64,000 nt of DNA from Acetobacteraceae bacterium (GTDB taxonomy: Bacteria > Pseudomonadota > Alphaproteobacteria > Acetobacterales > Acetobacteraceae). The notes beneath the pieces were generated by a model. That model made no database searches, was not told the origin of the DNA, and was given only the letters and a program-made list of their open reading frames with translations. Of the stretch, positions 44,215 through 52,277 are shown in pieces. The stretch spans positions 19,544-83,543 of the forward strand of contig JAKFUL010000005.1 in NCBI GenBank assembly GCA_021732665.1. Reading direction: 5' to 3'. Positions within the stretch are counted from its first letter, which is position 1; the number at the start of each line of letters is the position of its first letter. A program made the position numbers and the translations under genes.

Positions 44215-45383
44215 CCCTCGTCGCCCCCATGGATGAGGCCGGTGTCTCGGCCGAGATCGCCCGCGCCCATATCGCCCGCGAACCCCTGGCCATCGAAGGC
44301 CGCGGCACCAAGCGCGCCATGCTGCGCCCGGTGCAGGCGGCGCGTACCCTCTCCACCCGCAACCTCACCGGCATCACGCTGTACAAGCCTTCGGAACTGG
44401 TGATCTCCGCCCGCGCCGGCACACCGATCCCCGAGATCGAGGCGGCGCTGGCCGAAAACGGCCAGCAGATCATCGCCGAACCGCCCGACCTCAGCGCCTT
44501 TTTCGGTGCGGGCGAGGCCGCGACCCTGGGCGGCATCACCGCCACCAATCTCTCCGGCCCCCGCCGCATCACCTGGGGGGCGATGCGCGACCATGTGCTG
44601 GGCATCCGCGCGGTGAAGGGCGATGGCGAGGTGTTTCGCTCGGGCGGCCGCGTGCTGAAAAATGTCACCGGGCTCGATCTGTGCAAGCTGCTGACCGGCA
44701 GCCATGGCACGCTGGGGGTGCTGACCGAGATCACCTTCAAGGTGCTGCCGCGCGCCGAAGCCACGGCCACGCTGGCCATCCGCGTGCCCGACATCGCCGC
44801 CGGCGTGCGCGCGCTCAGCGCGGCACTCGGCTCGCCCTATGGCGTCAGCGGTGCGGCGCTGCTGACCGATGGCGCGGGCCTGGGCATGTCCGGCATGGTG
44901 GCCCTCGCCCGCATCGAGGATTTTGCCAAGAGCGTCGAGTACCGCATTGGCCGCCTGCGCGCCGATCTCGCCCGCCATGGCGATGCCACGGTGCTGGAGG
45001 AGACACCGGCATGGCGCGCGATCAGCGACCTCACCGCGTTGGATGCGGCGCCCGGAGACGCGGTCTGGCGCATCTCCCTGCCCCCCAGCGCGGCGCCGGC
45101 CTGCTGCGCGGCGCTGGCGCCCACGTCGAAAAAACTTCTGCTGGACTGGGGTGGCGGCCTGATATGGTTCGCCGCGCCGCCCGATGAGGCTACGCACCGC
45201 ATCGTCATGCAGGCCGCGGCGGGGGGCAGCTTCATGCTCTTCCGCGGCCCCGATTCCTGGCGCGGCAGCGTGCCGGTCATCAGCGAGGAGAGCAAGCCCA
45301 TGGCCGGCATCGCCGCCCGGGTGAAGGCGGCGATGGACCCGGCCGGCATCCTCAACCCGGGCCGGATGCGCGCGGGGCATTGA
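44211..45383 (+). CDS. glcE: Glycolate oxidase FAD-binding subunit
   Basis: 390 residues. A shorter FAD-binding protein of the same fold as GlcD: LAIEGRGTKRAMLRP at the N-terminus, LGGITATNLSGPRRITWG in the FAD loop and LTGSHGTLGVLTEITFKVLP. The C-terminal end is MDPAGILNPGRM. It is the partner of GlcD in the glycolate oxidase complex. The start overlaps the glcD stop in ATGA. The expected third gene glcF is absent. Instead ftsE begins 48 bases downstream. Confidence 0.93.
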   Translation: MTLVAPMDEAGVSAEIARAHIAREPLAIEGRGTKRAMLRPVQAARTLSTRNLTGITLYKPSELVISARAGTPIPEIEAALAENGQQIIAEPPDLSAFFGAGEAATLGGITATNLSGPRRITWGAMRDHVLGIRAVKGDGEVFRSGGRVLKNVTGLDLCKLLTGSHGTLGVLTEITFKVLPRAEATATLAIRVPDIAAGVRALSAALGSPYGVSGAALLTDGAGLGMSGMVALARIEDFAKSVEYRIGRLRADLARHGDATVLEETPAWRAISDLTALDAAPGDAVWRISLPPSAAPACCAALAPTSKKLLLDWGGGLIWFAAPPDEATHRIVMQAAAGGSFMLFRGPDSWRGSVPVISEESKPMAGIAARVKAAMDPAGILNPGRMRAGH

Positions 45384-45431
45384 ATCCCCCGCGCGCTTTG
45401 CGCGACACGGCCAGCCCTGGCAGATAGGCTC

Positions 45432-46094
45432 ATGGTCCGTCTGGAAGACATCACCCTGCGTTACCGCCCGGGAGCCGCCCCGGCGCTGTCGGGCCTGGAT
45501 TTCGCGCTGGAGGGCGGCAGCTTCACCTGGCTGATGGGGCCTTCGGGGGCAGGGAAATCCTCGCTGCTGAAGCTGCTGCACCTCGCCATCCTGCCCAGCG
45601 AGGGCCGGCTGAACGTGATGGGCACCGCCATCCATGCGGCTGGCAGAAAGGAGCTTCCGGCCCTGCGCCGGCGCATCGGCGTGGTGTTCCAGGATTTTCG
45701 CCTGCTGCCGCATCTCGATGTGCTGGAAAACGTCGCCCTGCCGCTGCGCATCGCCGGCCGCGGCGAGCAGCAATTGCTGGCCGATGCCACGGAATTGCTG
45801 CGCTGGGTCGGCCTGGCCGAGCGCATGAAGGACCGACCGGAGGCGCTTTCGGGCGGCGAGCAGCAGCGTGTCGCCCTGGCCCGTGCTGTCGTGGCCCGCC
45901 CCGCGCTGCTGCTGGCGGATGAGCCGACCAGCAACCTGGACGCCGAACAGTCCCGCCGCATGGTCAACCTGCTGCGGCAGATGCACCGTCTGGGCAGCAC
46001 CGTCATCGTCGCCACCCACAACGAGGCCCTGCCGGACGAATACCCCGCGCCCATCCTGCGGCTGGAGGGCGGCCGGCTGGCCTCGCATGGCTGA
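45432..46094 (+). CDS. ftsE: Cell-division ABC transporter ATPase FtsE
   Basis: 220 residues. Walker A GPSGAGKSS near residue 37, a Q-loop in VFQDFRLLPHLDV, signature LSGGEQQRVALARA, Walker B LLLADEPTSNLD and switch His in ATHNEALP. The VVFQDFRLL context and immediate coupling to ftsX identify it as FtsE and not another ABC ATPase. With FtsX it controls peptidoglycan hydrolases at the division site. It overlaps ftsX by 8 bases. Confidence 0.95.
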   Translation: MVRLEDITLRYRPGAAPALSGLDFALEGGSFTWLMGPSGAGKSSLLKLLHLAILPSEGRLNVMGTAIHAAGRKELPALRRRIGVVFQDFRLLPHLDVLENVALPLRIAGRGEQQLLADATELLRWVGLAERMKDRPEALSGGEQQRVALARAVVARPALLLADEPTSNLDAEQSRRMVNLLRQMHRLGSTVIVATHNEALPDEYPAPILRLEGGRLASHG

Positions 46095-46935
46095 GCGTCT
46101 GCGCCGCGCGCGGGGGCGGGACCCGCTGGGCCTCAGGCGCGCCCTTTCCGGCCCGCTGCTGCCCGGCCTCGTCGCCGCCATGGCGCTGCTGGCGGCACTC
46201 GCCATGGCCGGCGCGGTGGCCGCCGCCGCCATGGCCGCGCGCTGGGAAGGCGGTGCGGCCGCCGCCATGATGGTGCAACTGCCCGCCAATGCGCAGACCG
46301 GCCCGGCCGCCGCCGCCCTGGCCGCCCTGCCCGGCGTGGCCGAAGCGATTCCGCTGGAGCGCGAGCGCCTGGCCGCCCTGCTGCGGCCCTGGCTGGGCGA
46401 TGCCGCCGGCCTGCCGCTGCCCGGCATGATCGAGCTGCGCCTGAGCACGCTGGGCGCGGGGGTGGAGGCGCTGCCCGAGGCCATCCAGGCCGCCATCCCC
46501 GGTGCAAGGGTGGAGGCGCATGGAATCTGGGTCGCCCGGCTCTCGGCCCTGGCCCGCAGCCTGGAGGCTTTGGCCTGGCTGGTGCTGGCCCTGGTGGGCG
46601 CGGTGGCGGCGGCGATGGTGGCGGTGGCCACACGCGCGGGCATCGCCGCGCGGCACGCCACCATCGTCATCCTGCACGACATGGGCGCCACCGACAGCAC
46701 CATCGCCAGCCGCTTCGCCGGCCGTATCGCTTTTCTGGCGGGGCTGGGCGCGGTGCTGGGTGCGGTGCTGGCCGCGCCGCTGCTCTATCTGCTGGGCGGG
46801 CTGGCGGCGCCGCTCCTGGGCAATGCGCTGGCGATGCCCTGGGGCGGTCTGGCCGCCCTGCCGCCGGCGGCGGCGCTGATCGCCTGGCTCACCGCCCAGG
46901 CCGCCGTCAGGCTGTGGTTACGGGGTCTCCCATGA
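46087..46935 (+). CDS. ftsX: Cell-division protein FtsX
   Basis: 282 residues from the ATG at 46087. The first helix (about 24-48) is followed by a periplasmic loop with low conservation, then three helices in the C-terminal half (SLEALAWLVLALVGAVAAA and two more) with IVILHDMGATDSTIA between. This four-helix layout is the FtsX pattern. Overlap with ftsE on one side and plsC on the other (ATGA) shows a coupled trio. Confidence 0.92.
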   Translation: MAERLRRARGRDPLGLRRALSGPLLPGLVAAMALLAALAMAGAVAAAAMAARWEGGAAAAMMVQLPANAQTGPAAAALAALPGVAEAIPLERERLAALLRPWLGDAAGLPLPGMIELRLSTLGAGVEALPEAIQAAIPGARVEAHGIWVARLSALARSLEALAWLVLALVGAVAAAMVAVATRAGIAARHATIVILHDMGATDSTIASRFAGRIAFLAGLGAVLGAVLAAPLLYLLGGLAAPLLGNALAMPWGGLAALPPAAALIAWLTAQAAVRLWLRGLP

Positions 46936-47639
46936 TGCTTTTCCTGCGCTCGCTCGCCTTCAACATCGGCTTCTACGGCTTCACGGTGGTGACGGTGGTG
47001 ACCTCCATCCCGATCCTGATCCTGCCGCGGAAAATCCTGCGCCGGGTGCTGCGCAGCTACACGTTTTTCGTCGAGGCCATGCTGCGCATCCTGTGCAATG
47101 TGCGGGTGCATGTGGAGGGGATGGAGCATATCCCGCCCGGTGCCTGCCTCATCGTCAGCAAGCATGGCTCGGCTTTCGACACCGTGTTCTGGCTTAGCCG
47201 CCTGCCAGACCCCTGCTATGTCATGAAAATCGAGCTGATGCGCCTGCCGGTCTGGGGCTGGCTGGCGCGGCATTGCGAGATGATCTCGGTCGATCGCGAT
47301 GGCGGTGCGGCGGCGCTGAAGCAAATGGTGCGCGACACCCAGCGCGCCGCCGCCGATGGCAGGCAGATCATTATCTACCCCGAGGGCACGCGCGTGGCAC
47401 CCGATGTGCGCGCACCCTACCAGTCCGGCGTGGCGGCGATGGCCTCGGTGACGAAGCTGCCAGTGATCCCCGTCGCCACCAACAGCGCCTGGTTCTGGGG
47501 CCGGCGGGCTTTCACGATCTACCCCGGGATTTTGCGGGTGAAGGTGCTGCCGGCGCTGCCGCCCAACCTGCCCCGCGCCCAGTTCATGGCGGCGCTGGAA
47601 GAGGTGATCGAGGGCGAGACCGCGCTACTGCCGCACTGA
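46932..47639 (+). CDS. plsC: 1-acyl-sn-glycerol-3-phosphate acyltransferase
   Basis: 235 residues from the ATG at 46932. An N-terminal membrane helix (GFYGFTVVTVVTSIPILIL) is followed by the acyltransferase motifs: SKHGSAFDT (His-x4-Asp), the R-D-G region in ISVDRDGG, and IIIYPEGTR. It makes phosphatidic acid from lysophosphatidic acid at the inner membrane. The start overlaps the ftsX stop by 4 bases. The AT-rich SIR2 islet begins right after its stop. Confidence 0.93.
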   Translation: MMLFLRSLAFNIGFYGFTVVTVVTSIPILILPRKILRRVLRSYTFFVEAMLRILCNVRVHVEGMEHIPPGACLIVSKHGSAFDTVFWLSRLPDPCYVMKIELMRLPVWGWLARHCEMISVDRDGGAAALKQMVRDTQRAAADGRQIIIYPEGTRVAPDVRAPYQSGVAAMASVTKLPVIPVATNSAWFWGRRAFTIYPGILRVKVLPALPPNLPRAQFMAALEEVIEGETALLPH

Positions 47640-47648
47640 AAATTTTCA

Positions 47649-47679
47649 TTGACTTTGCCTTCTGATTCATTGGTTTAAT
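47649..47679 (+). promoter_or_regulatory. Candidate sigma-70 promoter of the SIR2 gene
   Basis: TTGACT at 47649-47654 and TTTAAT at 47674-47679, both one base from consensus, lie 31 bases before the ATG in AT-rich DNA. The 19-base spacing is longer than ideal. If real, the gene has its own promoter independent of plsC. Confidence 0.4.
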
Positions 47680-47709
47680 CCGCTTGAAATTGGCTCGGTG
47701 GATTCCGCT

Positions 47710-49077
47710 ATGTCATTCGATAATTACAAGATCGAAATAGTTGAGGACGTAAAATCCTGCCTAGAAACCTTGGGCTGTAAGCCAATATTGTTTGTGGGCT
47801 CTGGATTGTCACGGCGTTATTTTGGCACACCTAGTTGGGATGAATTACTGGAGAAACTCGCGTCTCAGTGCCCTCTAATCGACAAAAATTATACTTTTTA
47901 CAAACAAAGCTTTGAGGATCAGGCAGCCATAGGCGAGGAATTTTCAAAGTTATTCCATCGCTGGGCATGGGAAAAAGGGAATGACTTCTTCCCTCCTCCG
48001 ATGTTCACAGGCGAAATTCCGCAATCTTCGTACCTGAAATATGCTACTGCCATGATTTTTCAAAATGAAAGAGCCACGCCCCGCGCCATCGACAACCAAA
48101 ATCAGCTTGAAATAGCTGCCCTACAAAAAATCCAACCTCACGCATTGATTACAACCAATTTTGATCAGTATCTAGAGGACGTATTTCCTGACTACGAGCC
48201 CATTATTGGGCAGCACATTATTCGAGAGCCTCAGATATTAACAGGAGAAATTTTCAAGATACATGGGTGTGTTTCTGATATAAATAGCATTATTCTTACT
48301 AAATCAGACTATGAGCATTTTATGAAGAAAAAGAAATATTTGAGCGCAAAACTTCTTACCTATTTCAGTGAGCACCCCTTGTTGATCGTAGGTTATAGCG
48401 CGTCTGATCCTAATATAAAGTCTATATTATCGGATATAGACCTATGTCTTAGGCCTGAGGGAGATACTGATTTTCTGATTCCAAACATTTACTTTGTTGA
48501 ATGGAAAACAGGCGTTGCATTAAATAAACCGTCAAAAGAAAAACTTATCCCTACTGAAGACAATAGGTTTCTCCGCGTAAAAGCGATAGAATCAGATGAC
48601 TTTTGCTGGATATTTGATGCGTTTGCGACTCGTCGCCCACTAAACAATATAAATCCAAAACTCCTTCGTGGATTAGTTAGCCGCACCCATGAGCTAGTTC
48701 GTCATGATATCCCAAAAAGCAAAGTACAATTTAACTACGACACCTTATCACGCGCCCTAGACAACACCAATGATTACGCAAAGCTTTTAGGCATTACGAC
48801 GGTCAATGCATTTTCTTCAAATTCAATTCAATATCCGTATTCGCTTACAGAAGTAGCTAGGATCATAACGAAAAATGGAAAAGCTTATTGGAACGCAGCA
48901 CATGAATATGTGTTGAGGATAAAGCGCGAAACCGGTCAAGATATTAAGTCATTTGATAATAGATACCATCAATCCAGCAAGGCAGGCATTATATCAAAAT
49001 CGCATAATTATTCTCAGGAATTCGTTGATTTAATTTTCAAGATGAGGTCGGGCGCTCCCTATGTTATAGACCTCTGA
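47710..49077 (+). CDS. SIR2-domain protein, putative NAD-consuming defence effector
   Basis: 455 residues from the ATG at 47710. The first about 270 form a SIR2-like (SIR2_2) fold: GSGLS at 30-34, TTNFD at 148-152 with Asn150, HG at 185-186 with His185, and GYSASDPN at 228-235. Asn150 and His185 correspond to the NAD-cleaving residues described in defence SIR2 proteins such as ThsA. The remaining about 180 residues are charged and mostly helical with no domain I recognise, a plausible sensor. Base composition and codon use are far more AT-rich than all flanking genes, which indicates recent transfer. The gene is single, with no helicase or nuclease partner. Its stop is one base from the convergent lipocalin stop. 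Function in defence is inferred from the family. Confidence 0.85.
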   Translation: MSFDNYKIEIVEDVKSCLETLGCKPILFVGSGLSRRYFGTPSWDELLEKLASQCPLIDKNYTFYKQSFEDQAAIGEEFSKLFHRWAWEKGNDFFPPPMFTGEIPQSSYLKYATAMIFQNERATPRAIDNQNQLEIAALQKIQPHALITTNFDQYLEDVFPDYEPIIGQHIIREPQILTGEIFKIHGCVSDINSIILTKSDYEHFMKKKKYLSAKLLTYFSEHPLLIVGYSASDPNIKSILSDIDLCLRPEGDTDFLIPNIYFVEWKTGVALNKPSKEKLIPTEDNRFLRVKAIESDDFCWIFDAFATRRPLNNINPKLLRGLVSRTHELVRHDIPKSKVQFNYDTLSRALDNTNDYAKLLGITTVNAFSSNSIQYPYSLTEVARIITKNGKAYWNAAHEYVLRIKRETGQDIKSFDNRYHQSSKAGIISKSHNYSQEFVDLIFKMRSGAPYVIDL

Positions 49078-49078
49078 A

Positions 49079-49624
49079 CTATCGCACTGACTGCTCGGTG
49101 CGTTGCAGGTTCTCGACCGCAAAACCCTGGGCCCGGGCGATGTCCACGGCCCGGACGAAATCCGCCTCCGCCATCTGCGGCGTGCGGCTGAGAATCCACA
49201 GCACGCGGCGCGAGGGCGCGCCGACCACGGCCCAGCGGTATTCCGGGTCCAGCCCGATCACCCAGTAATCGCCATGGAAGGGCCAGAAGAAGGCGACCCG
49301 CAGCCGGGCATTGCCGCTGTCCGGCACCGGCGTGGCCACGGCGGTGGCGCTGCGGATGGCACCGCCCGCCAGCGCATTGCGGCAGGTGTTCAGCACATCG
49401 ATCCGGCCATCGGCCCGCGCGGTGTAAATGGCGGTGACATCGGCGCAGCGCACGCGCTCGCCATCCTGGAAGAACACCGGCAGCCGCGCCGCCTCGAACC
49501 AGGTGCCGAGGTAGCGCTGGACGTCCACGCGCTCCACCGTCTGCGGCAGGCCCGGCGCGGGCTGAGTGGGGGTGAAGGAGGCGCAGGCCGACAGGGCGAG
49601 CAGCAGGGGTAGAAGGTATCTCAT
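49079..49624 (-). CDS. blc: Outer-membrane lipocalin (Blc-like lipoprotein)
   Basis: 181 residues. A lipoprotein signal ends LLALSAC (Cys14). The lipocalin first-strand motif follows in DVQRYLGTWFEAARLP, and FFWPFHGDYWVIGLDPEYRWAVVG supplies the second conserved region. Bacterial lipocalins bind fatty acids or lysophospholipids at the outer membrane. The start overlaps the stop of the upstream deacetylase gene by 4 bases, so the two are co-translated. It is convergent with the SIR2 gene. Confidence 0.92.
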   Translation of the reverse strand: MRYLLPLLLALSACASFTPTQPAPGLPQTVERVDVQRYLGTWFEAARLPVFFQDGERVRCADVTAIYTARADGRIDVLNTCRNALAGGAIRSATAVATPVPDSGNARLRVAFFWPFHGDYWVIGLDPEYRWAVVGAPSRRVLWILSRTPQMAEADFVRAVDIARAQGFAVENLQRTEQSVR

Positions 49625-50511
49625 GCCGGGATGCTCCCCTCGGGCAGGCTTTTCACATGCGTCTCGATCTGCCCGGCGGTGCAGATCCACAACTCGCCGC
49701 GCCGTTCCAATATCGCCTTCAGCGCGCCGCGCAGCGCCCGCAGCCGGTAGGGCTGCCCCACGATGTACGGGTGAAGCGCTATGCCCATGACCTGCGGAAT
49801 GCCGTCTCTCACCTGCTCCAGCCGCTCCATCGCATCCTCCACCAGCATATCGGCGAATTGCGCCGCACCATCCTTGCGCGCCACGATGGCGGGGATGTCG
49901 TTCGCCTCCTGCGGGTAGGGGATGCTGAGCAGGCGACCGGCCCGGGTCGTCTTCCAAACCGGCATGTCGTCCATGCACCAGTTCAGCGAATAGCCATAGC
50001 CGCATTCGGCCAGCAGGTCGGGCGTGACATGGCTCTCGGCTATCCAGGGCGAGAGCCAGCCGCGCGGGTAGGGGTAGCCGGCCCGGGTGATGGCGGCGGT
50101 GCTGTCGGCGATCAGCGCCCGCTCCTGCGCCTCGGCCATGGTGGATTGGCGCTCGGCGTTGGTGCGGCCGTGGCCGGCGATCTCGTCGCCGCGCGCGGCA
50201 TGGGCGGCCACCAGCTGCGGCGCGTGGTCCAGCATGGTGGAGTTGAGCAGCACGGTGGCGGGCAGCGCGAGTTCATCGAGCAGCTGGATCAGCCGCCACG
50301 CCCCCACCCGGTTGCCATATTCGCGCCAGGCATAATTCAGCACATCGGGATGCGGGCCGCCCGGCGCCAGCTCAGCCCCCAGCCCCTCGCCAAAGGAGAA
50401 ATGTTCCAGGTTCACGCCGAGGTAGAGCGCCAGCTTCGCGCCATTGGGCCAGGACCATTGCGGCCGGCCGACCCATGGGTGGTAGGGGAAGCGATCATGG
50501 GTCTTGAGCAT
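49621..50511 (-). CDS. Polysaccharide deacetylase-family hydrolase (PuuE/allantoinase-like)
   Basis: 296 residues from the ATG at 50511 (MLKTHDRFPYHPW), though the frame is open to 50685. The NodB-type fold is seen in WRLIQLLDELALPATVLLNS, GDEIAGHGRTN (metal His region), GWLSPWIAESHVTPDLLAECGYGYSLNW with breaks, and IALHPYIVGQPYRL near the end. Absence of the classic T-F-D-D motif and the N-terminal YHPWVGRP place it closer to the PuuE/allantoinase-like branch acting on small amides than to chitin deacetylases. It is coupled to the lipocalin gene. The substrate is unknown. Confidence 0.85.
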   Translation of the reverse strand: MLKTHDRFPYHPWVGRPQWSWPNGAKLALYLGVNLEHFSFGEGLGAELAPGGPHPDVLNYAWREYGNRVGAWRLIQLLDELALPATVLLNSTMLDHAPQLVAAHAARGDEIAGHGRTNAERQSTMAEAQERALIADSTAAITRAGYPYPRGWLSPWIAESHVTPDLLAECGYGYSLNWCMDDMPVWKTTRAGRLLSIPYPQEANDIPAIVARKDGAAQFADMLVEDAMERLEQVRDGIPQVMGIALHPYIVGQPYRLRALRGALKAILERRGELWICTAGQIETHVKSLPEGSIPA

Positions 50512-50620
50512 GGCCGGAATGTGACCCCGCCGGTGCGGTTGCGCAACATGTTGGCATGCTCCCACTTCCTCGCGTAACGTGGCCGCGATGGGGAAAGCGA
50601 AGCCCGAACACGGACAGGCC

Positions 50621-52276
50621 ATGACGGGCAAAACCGTTCTCTCCGCCGAAACCCGGCGGCTGGGGCGCCGTGCGCTCATGCCCATCGCGCTGGGCTATGC
50701 GGTGGCGGTCTGCGGCCTGGCCCAGGCCTGGCTGCTGGCGCGGCTGGTGGCCGGGTTGCTGGGCTATCCCACCGGCGGCTGGCTCGATCTGGCCGGCGCC
50801 GGCGCCCTGATGCTGCTGGCGGCGGGGCTCACGGCCGCGCAGGAAATCGCCCAATCCGCCTCCGGCCGCGCCGCGCGGGCGCATCTGCGCGCCCAGGCCT
50901 TCTCTCGCCTGCTGGCGCTCGGGCCGGCCGACCAGCGCGCGGCGGGCGAAAAGGCCACGCTGGTGGTCGAACGGATCGAGGCGCTGGACGGCTATTTCTC
51001 GAAGTGGCAGCCGGCGGCGGCACTCGCCCTGCTGGTGCCCATCACCATCATCCTGGTCCTGGGGGCGATCGACTGGGTCAGCGCCTCGGTGCTGCTGGTG
51101 ATGGGCCTGCTGGTGCCCATCGGCATGGCCGTGGCGGGCATCGGCGCGGCCATGGCCAGCAAGCGGCAATTCGAGGCGCTGGGAAAGCTCTCCGGCCGGT
51201 TCACCGACAGGGTGCGCGGCATCCCCACCCTCGTTCTGTTCAACCGCGCCGAGGATGAGGCGCGCGCGCTGTCCGCCTCCGCCGAGGAATTGCGCCGGCG
51301 CACCATGAAGGTGCTGCGCATCGCCTTCCTGTCCAGCGGTATCCTGGAGCTTCTGGCTGCCTTCACCCTGGCCTATCTGGCCTGGCGCCATGGCGCGCTG
51401 CTGGGCAACCACCACCCCAACCCGGTGGCGGCGCTGTGGTGCATCCTGCTGGTGCCGGCGTTCTTCCAGCCCTTGCGCAATTTCTCCGGCGCCTATCATG
51501 AGGCGCAATCGGCCCGCGGCGCCGCGGCAGAACTGGCCCCGCTTCTGGCCGAGGCGCCCCCCGAGGACGGTCTGGCGCTGGCGGAGGTGCCGCCGCGCGT
51601 CGCCGTCGTCTTCAACGCGGTGAAGCTGGCCTATGCGGCGGACCGCCCGCCCGCGCTGGATGGCCTGACATTCTCCGTCACCGCCGGCGAGACGGTGCTG
51701 CTGGCCGGTGCCTCGGGCTCCGGCAAATCCTCCACGCTGGCGCTGCTGCTGGGGTTCAGGCGCGCCGATGCCGGGCGGGTAGCGATCAATGGCGGGGATG
51801 TGGCGCGGCTCCGGCCGGCCGAGCTGCGCCGGATGTCCGCCTATGTCGGCCAGAAGCCGCACATCTTCGCCGGCTCAATTTCGGACAACATCCTGATGGC
51901 CCGCCCGGAGGCCGACCGCGCCGCGGTGCTGGCGGCGGCCGAGGCCGCGCAGGTGATGGAATTCGCGGCCGAACTGCCGCGCGGCCTGGACACCATGGTG
52001 GGCGAGGGCGGCTTCGGCCTGTCCGGCGGCCAGGCACAGCGTGTGGCCCTGGCCCGCGCCTTCCTGCGCGATGCGCCGCTGGTGCTGCTGGACGAACCCA
52101 CCGCCAGTCTCGACCCCGGCACCGAGGAACTGGTGCTGGAGGCGATCCGGACGCTCTGCCTGGGCCGCACCGCCATCATCGCCACCCATTCGGCGGCGGC
52201 GCTTCGCGGCCTGCCCGGCCGGCTGGTGACGCTTGAGGCCGGGCGCGCCATCAACCGCCGCATGGCGGGGGACTGA
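50621..52276 (+). CDS. cydD: Glutathione/cysteine ABC exporter subunit CydD
   Basis: About 551 residues. Six transmembrane helices (the first around ALGYAVAVCGLAQAWLLARLV) are followed by an ATPase domain with GASGSGKSS, LSGGQAQRVALARAF, LVLLDEPTASLDP and ATHSAAAL. CydD pairs with CydC to export reduced thiols to the periplasm, needed for cytochrome bd assembly and cytochrome c. ATGs at 50588 and 50579 are alternatives, but GGACAGG before 50621 favours the latter. cydC follows after one base. No cydAB genes are in the window. Confidence 0.92.
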   Translation: MTGKTVLSAETRRLGRRALMPIALGYAVAVCGLAQAWLLARLVAGLLGYPTGGWLDLAGAGALMLLAAGLTAAQEIAQSASGRAARAHLRAQAFSRLLALGPADQRAAGEKATLVVERIEALDGYFSKWQPAAALALLVPITIILVLGAIDWVSASVLLVMGLLVPIGMAVAGIGAAMASKRQFEALGKLSGRFTDRVRGIPTLVLFNRAEDEARALSASAEELRRRTMKVLRIAFLSSGILELLAAFTLAYLAWRHGALLGNHHPNPVAALWCILLVPAFFQPLRNFSGAYHEAQSARGAAAELAPLLAEAPPEDGLALAEVPPRVAVVFNAVKLAYAADRPPALDGLTFSVTAGETVLLAGASGSGKSSTLALLLGFRRADAGRVAINGGDVARLRPAELRRMSAYVGQKPHIFAGSISDNILMARPEADRAAVLAAAEAAQVMEFAAELPRGLDTMVGEGGFGLSGGQAQRVALARAFLRDAPLVLLDEPTASLDPGTEELVLEAIRTLCLGRTAIIATHSAAALRGLPGRLVTLEAGRAINRRMAGD

Positions 52277-52277
52277 C

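Noticed and set aside
43923..46703. A 926-codon open frame antisense to glcD, glcE, ftsE and ftsX
   Set aside because: It lies opposite four well-recognised genes and has no family-like sequence. Long antisense frames are expected at this GC content because stop codons are rare.
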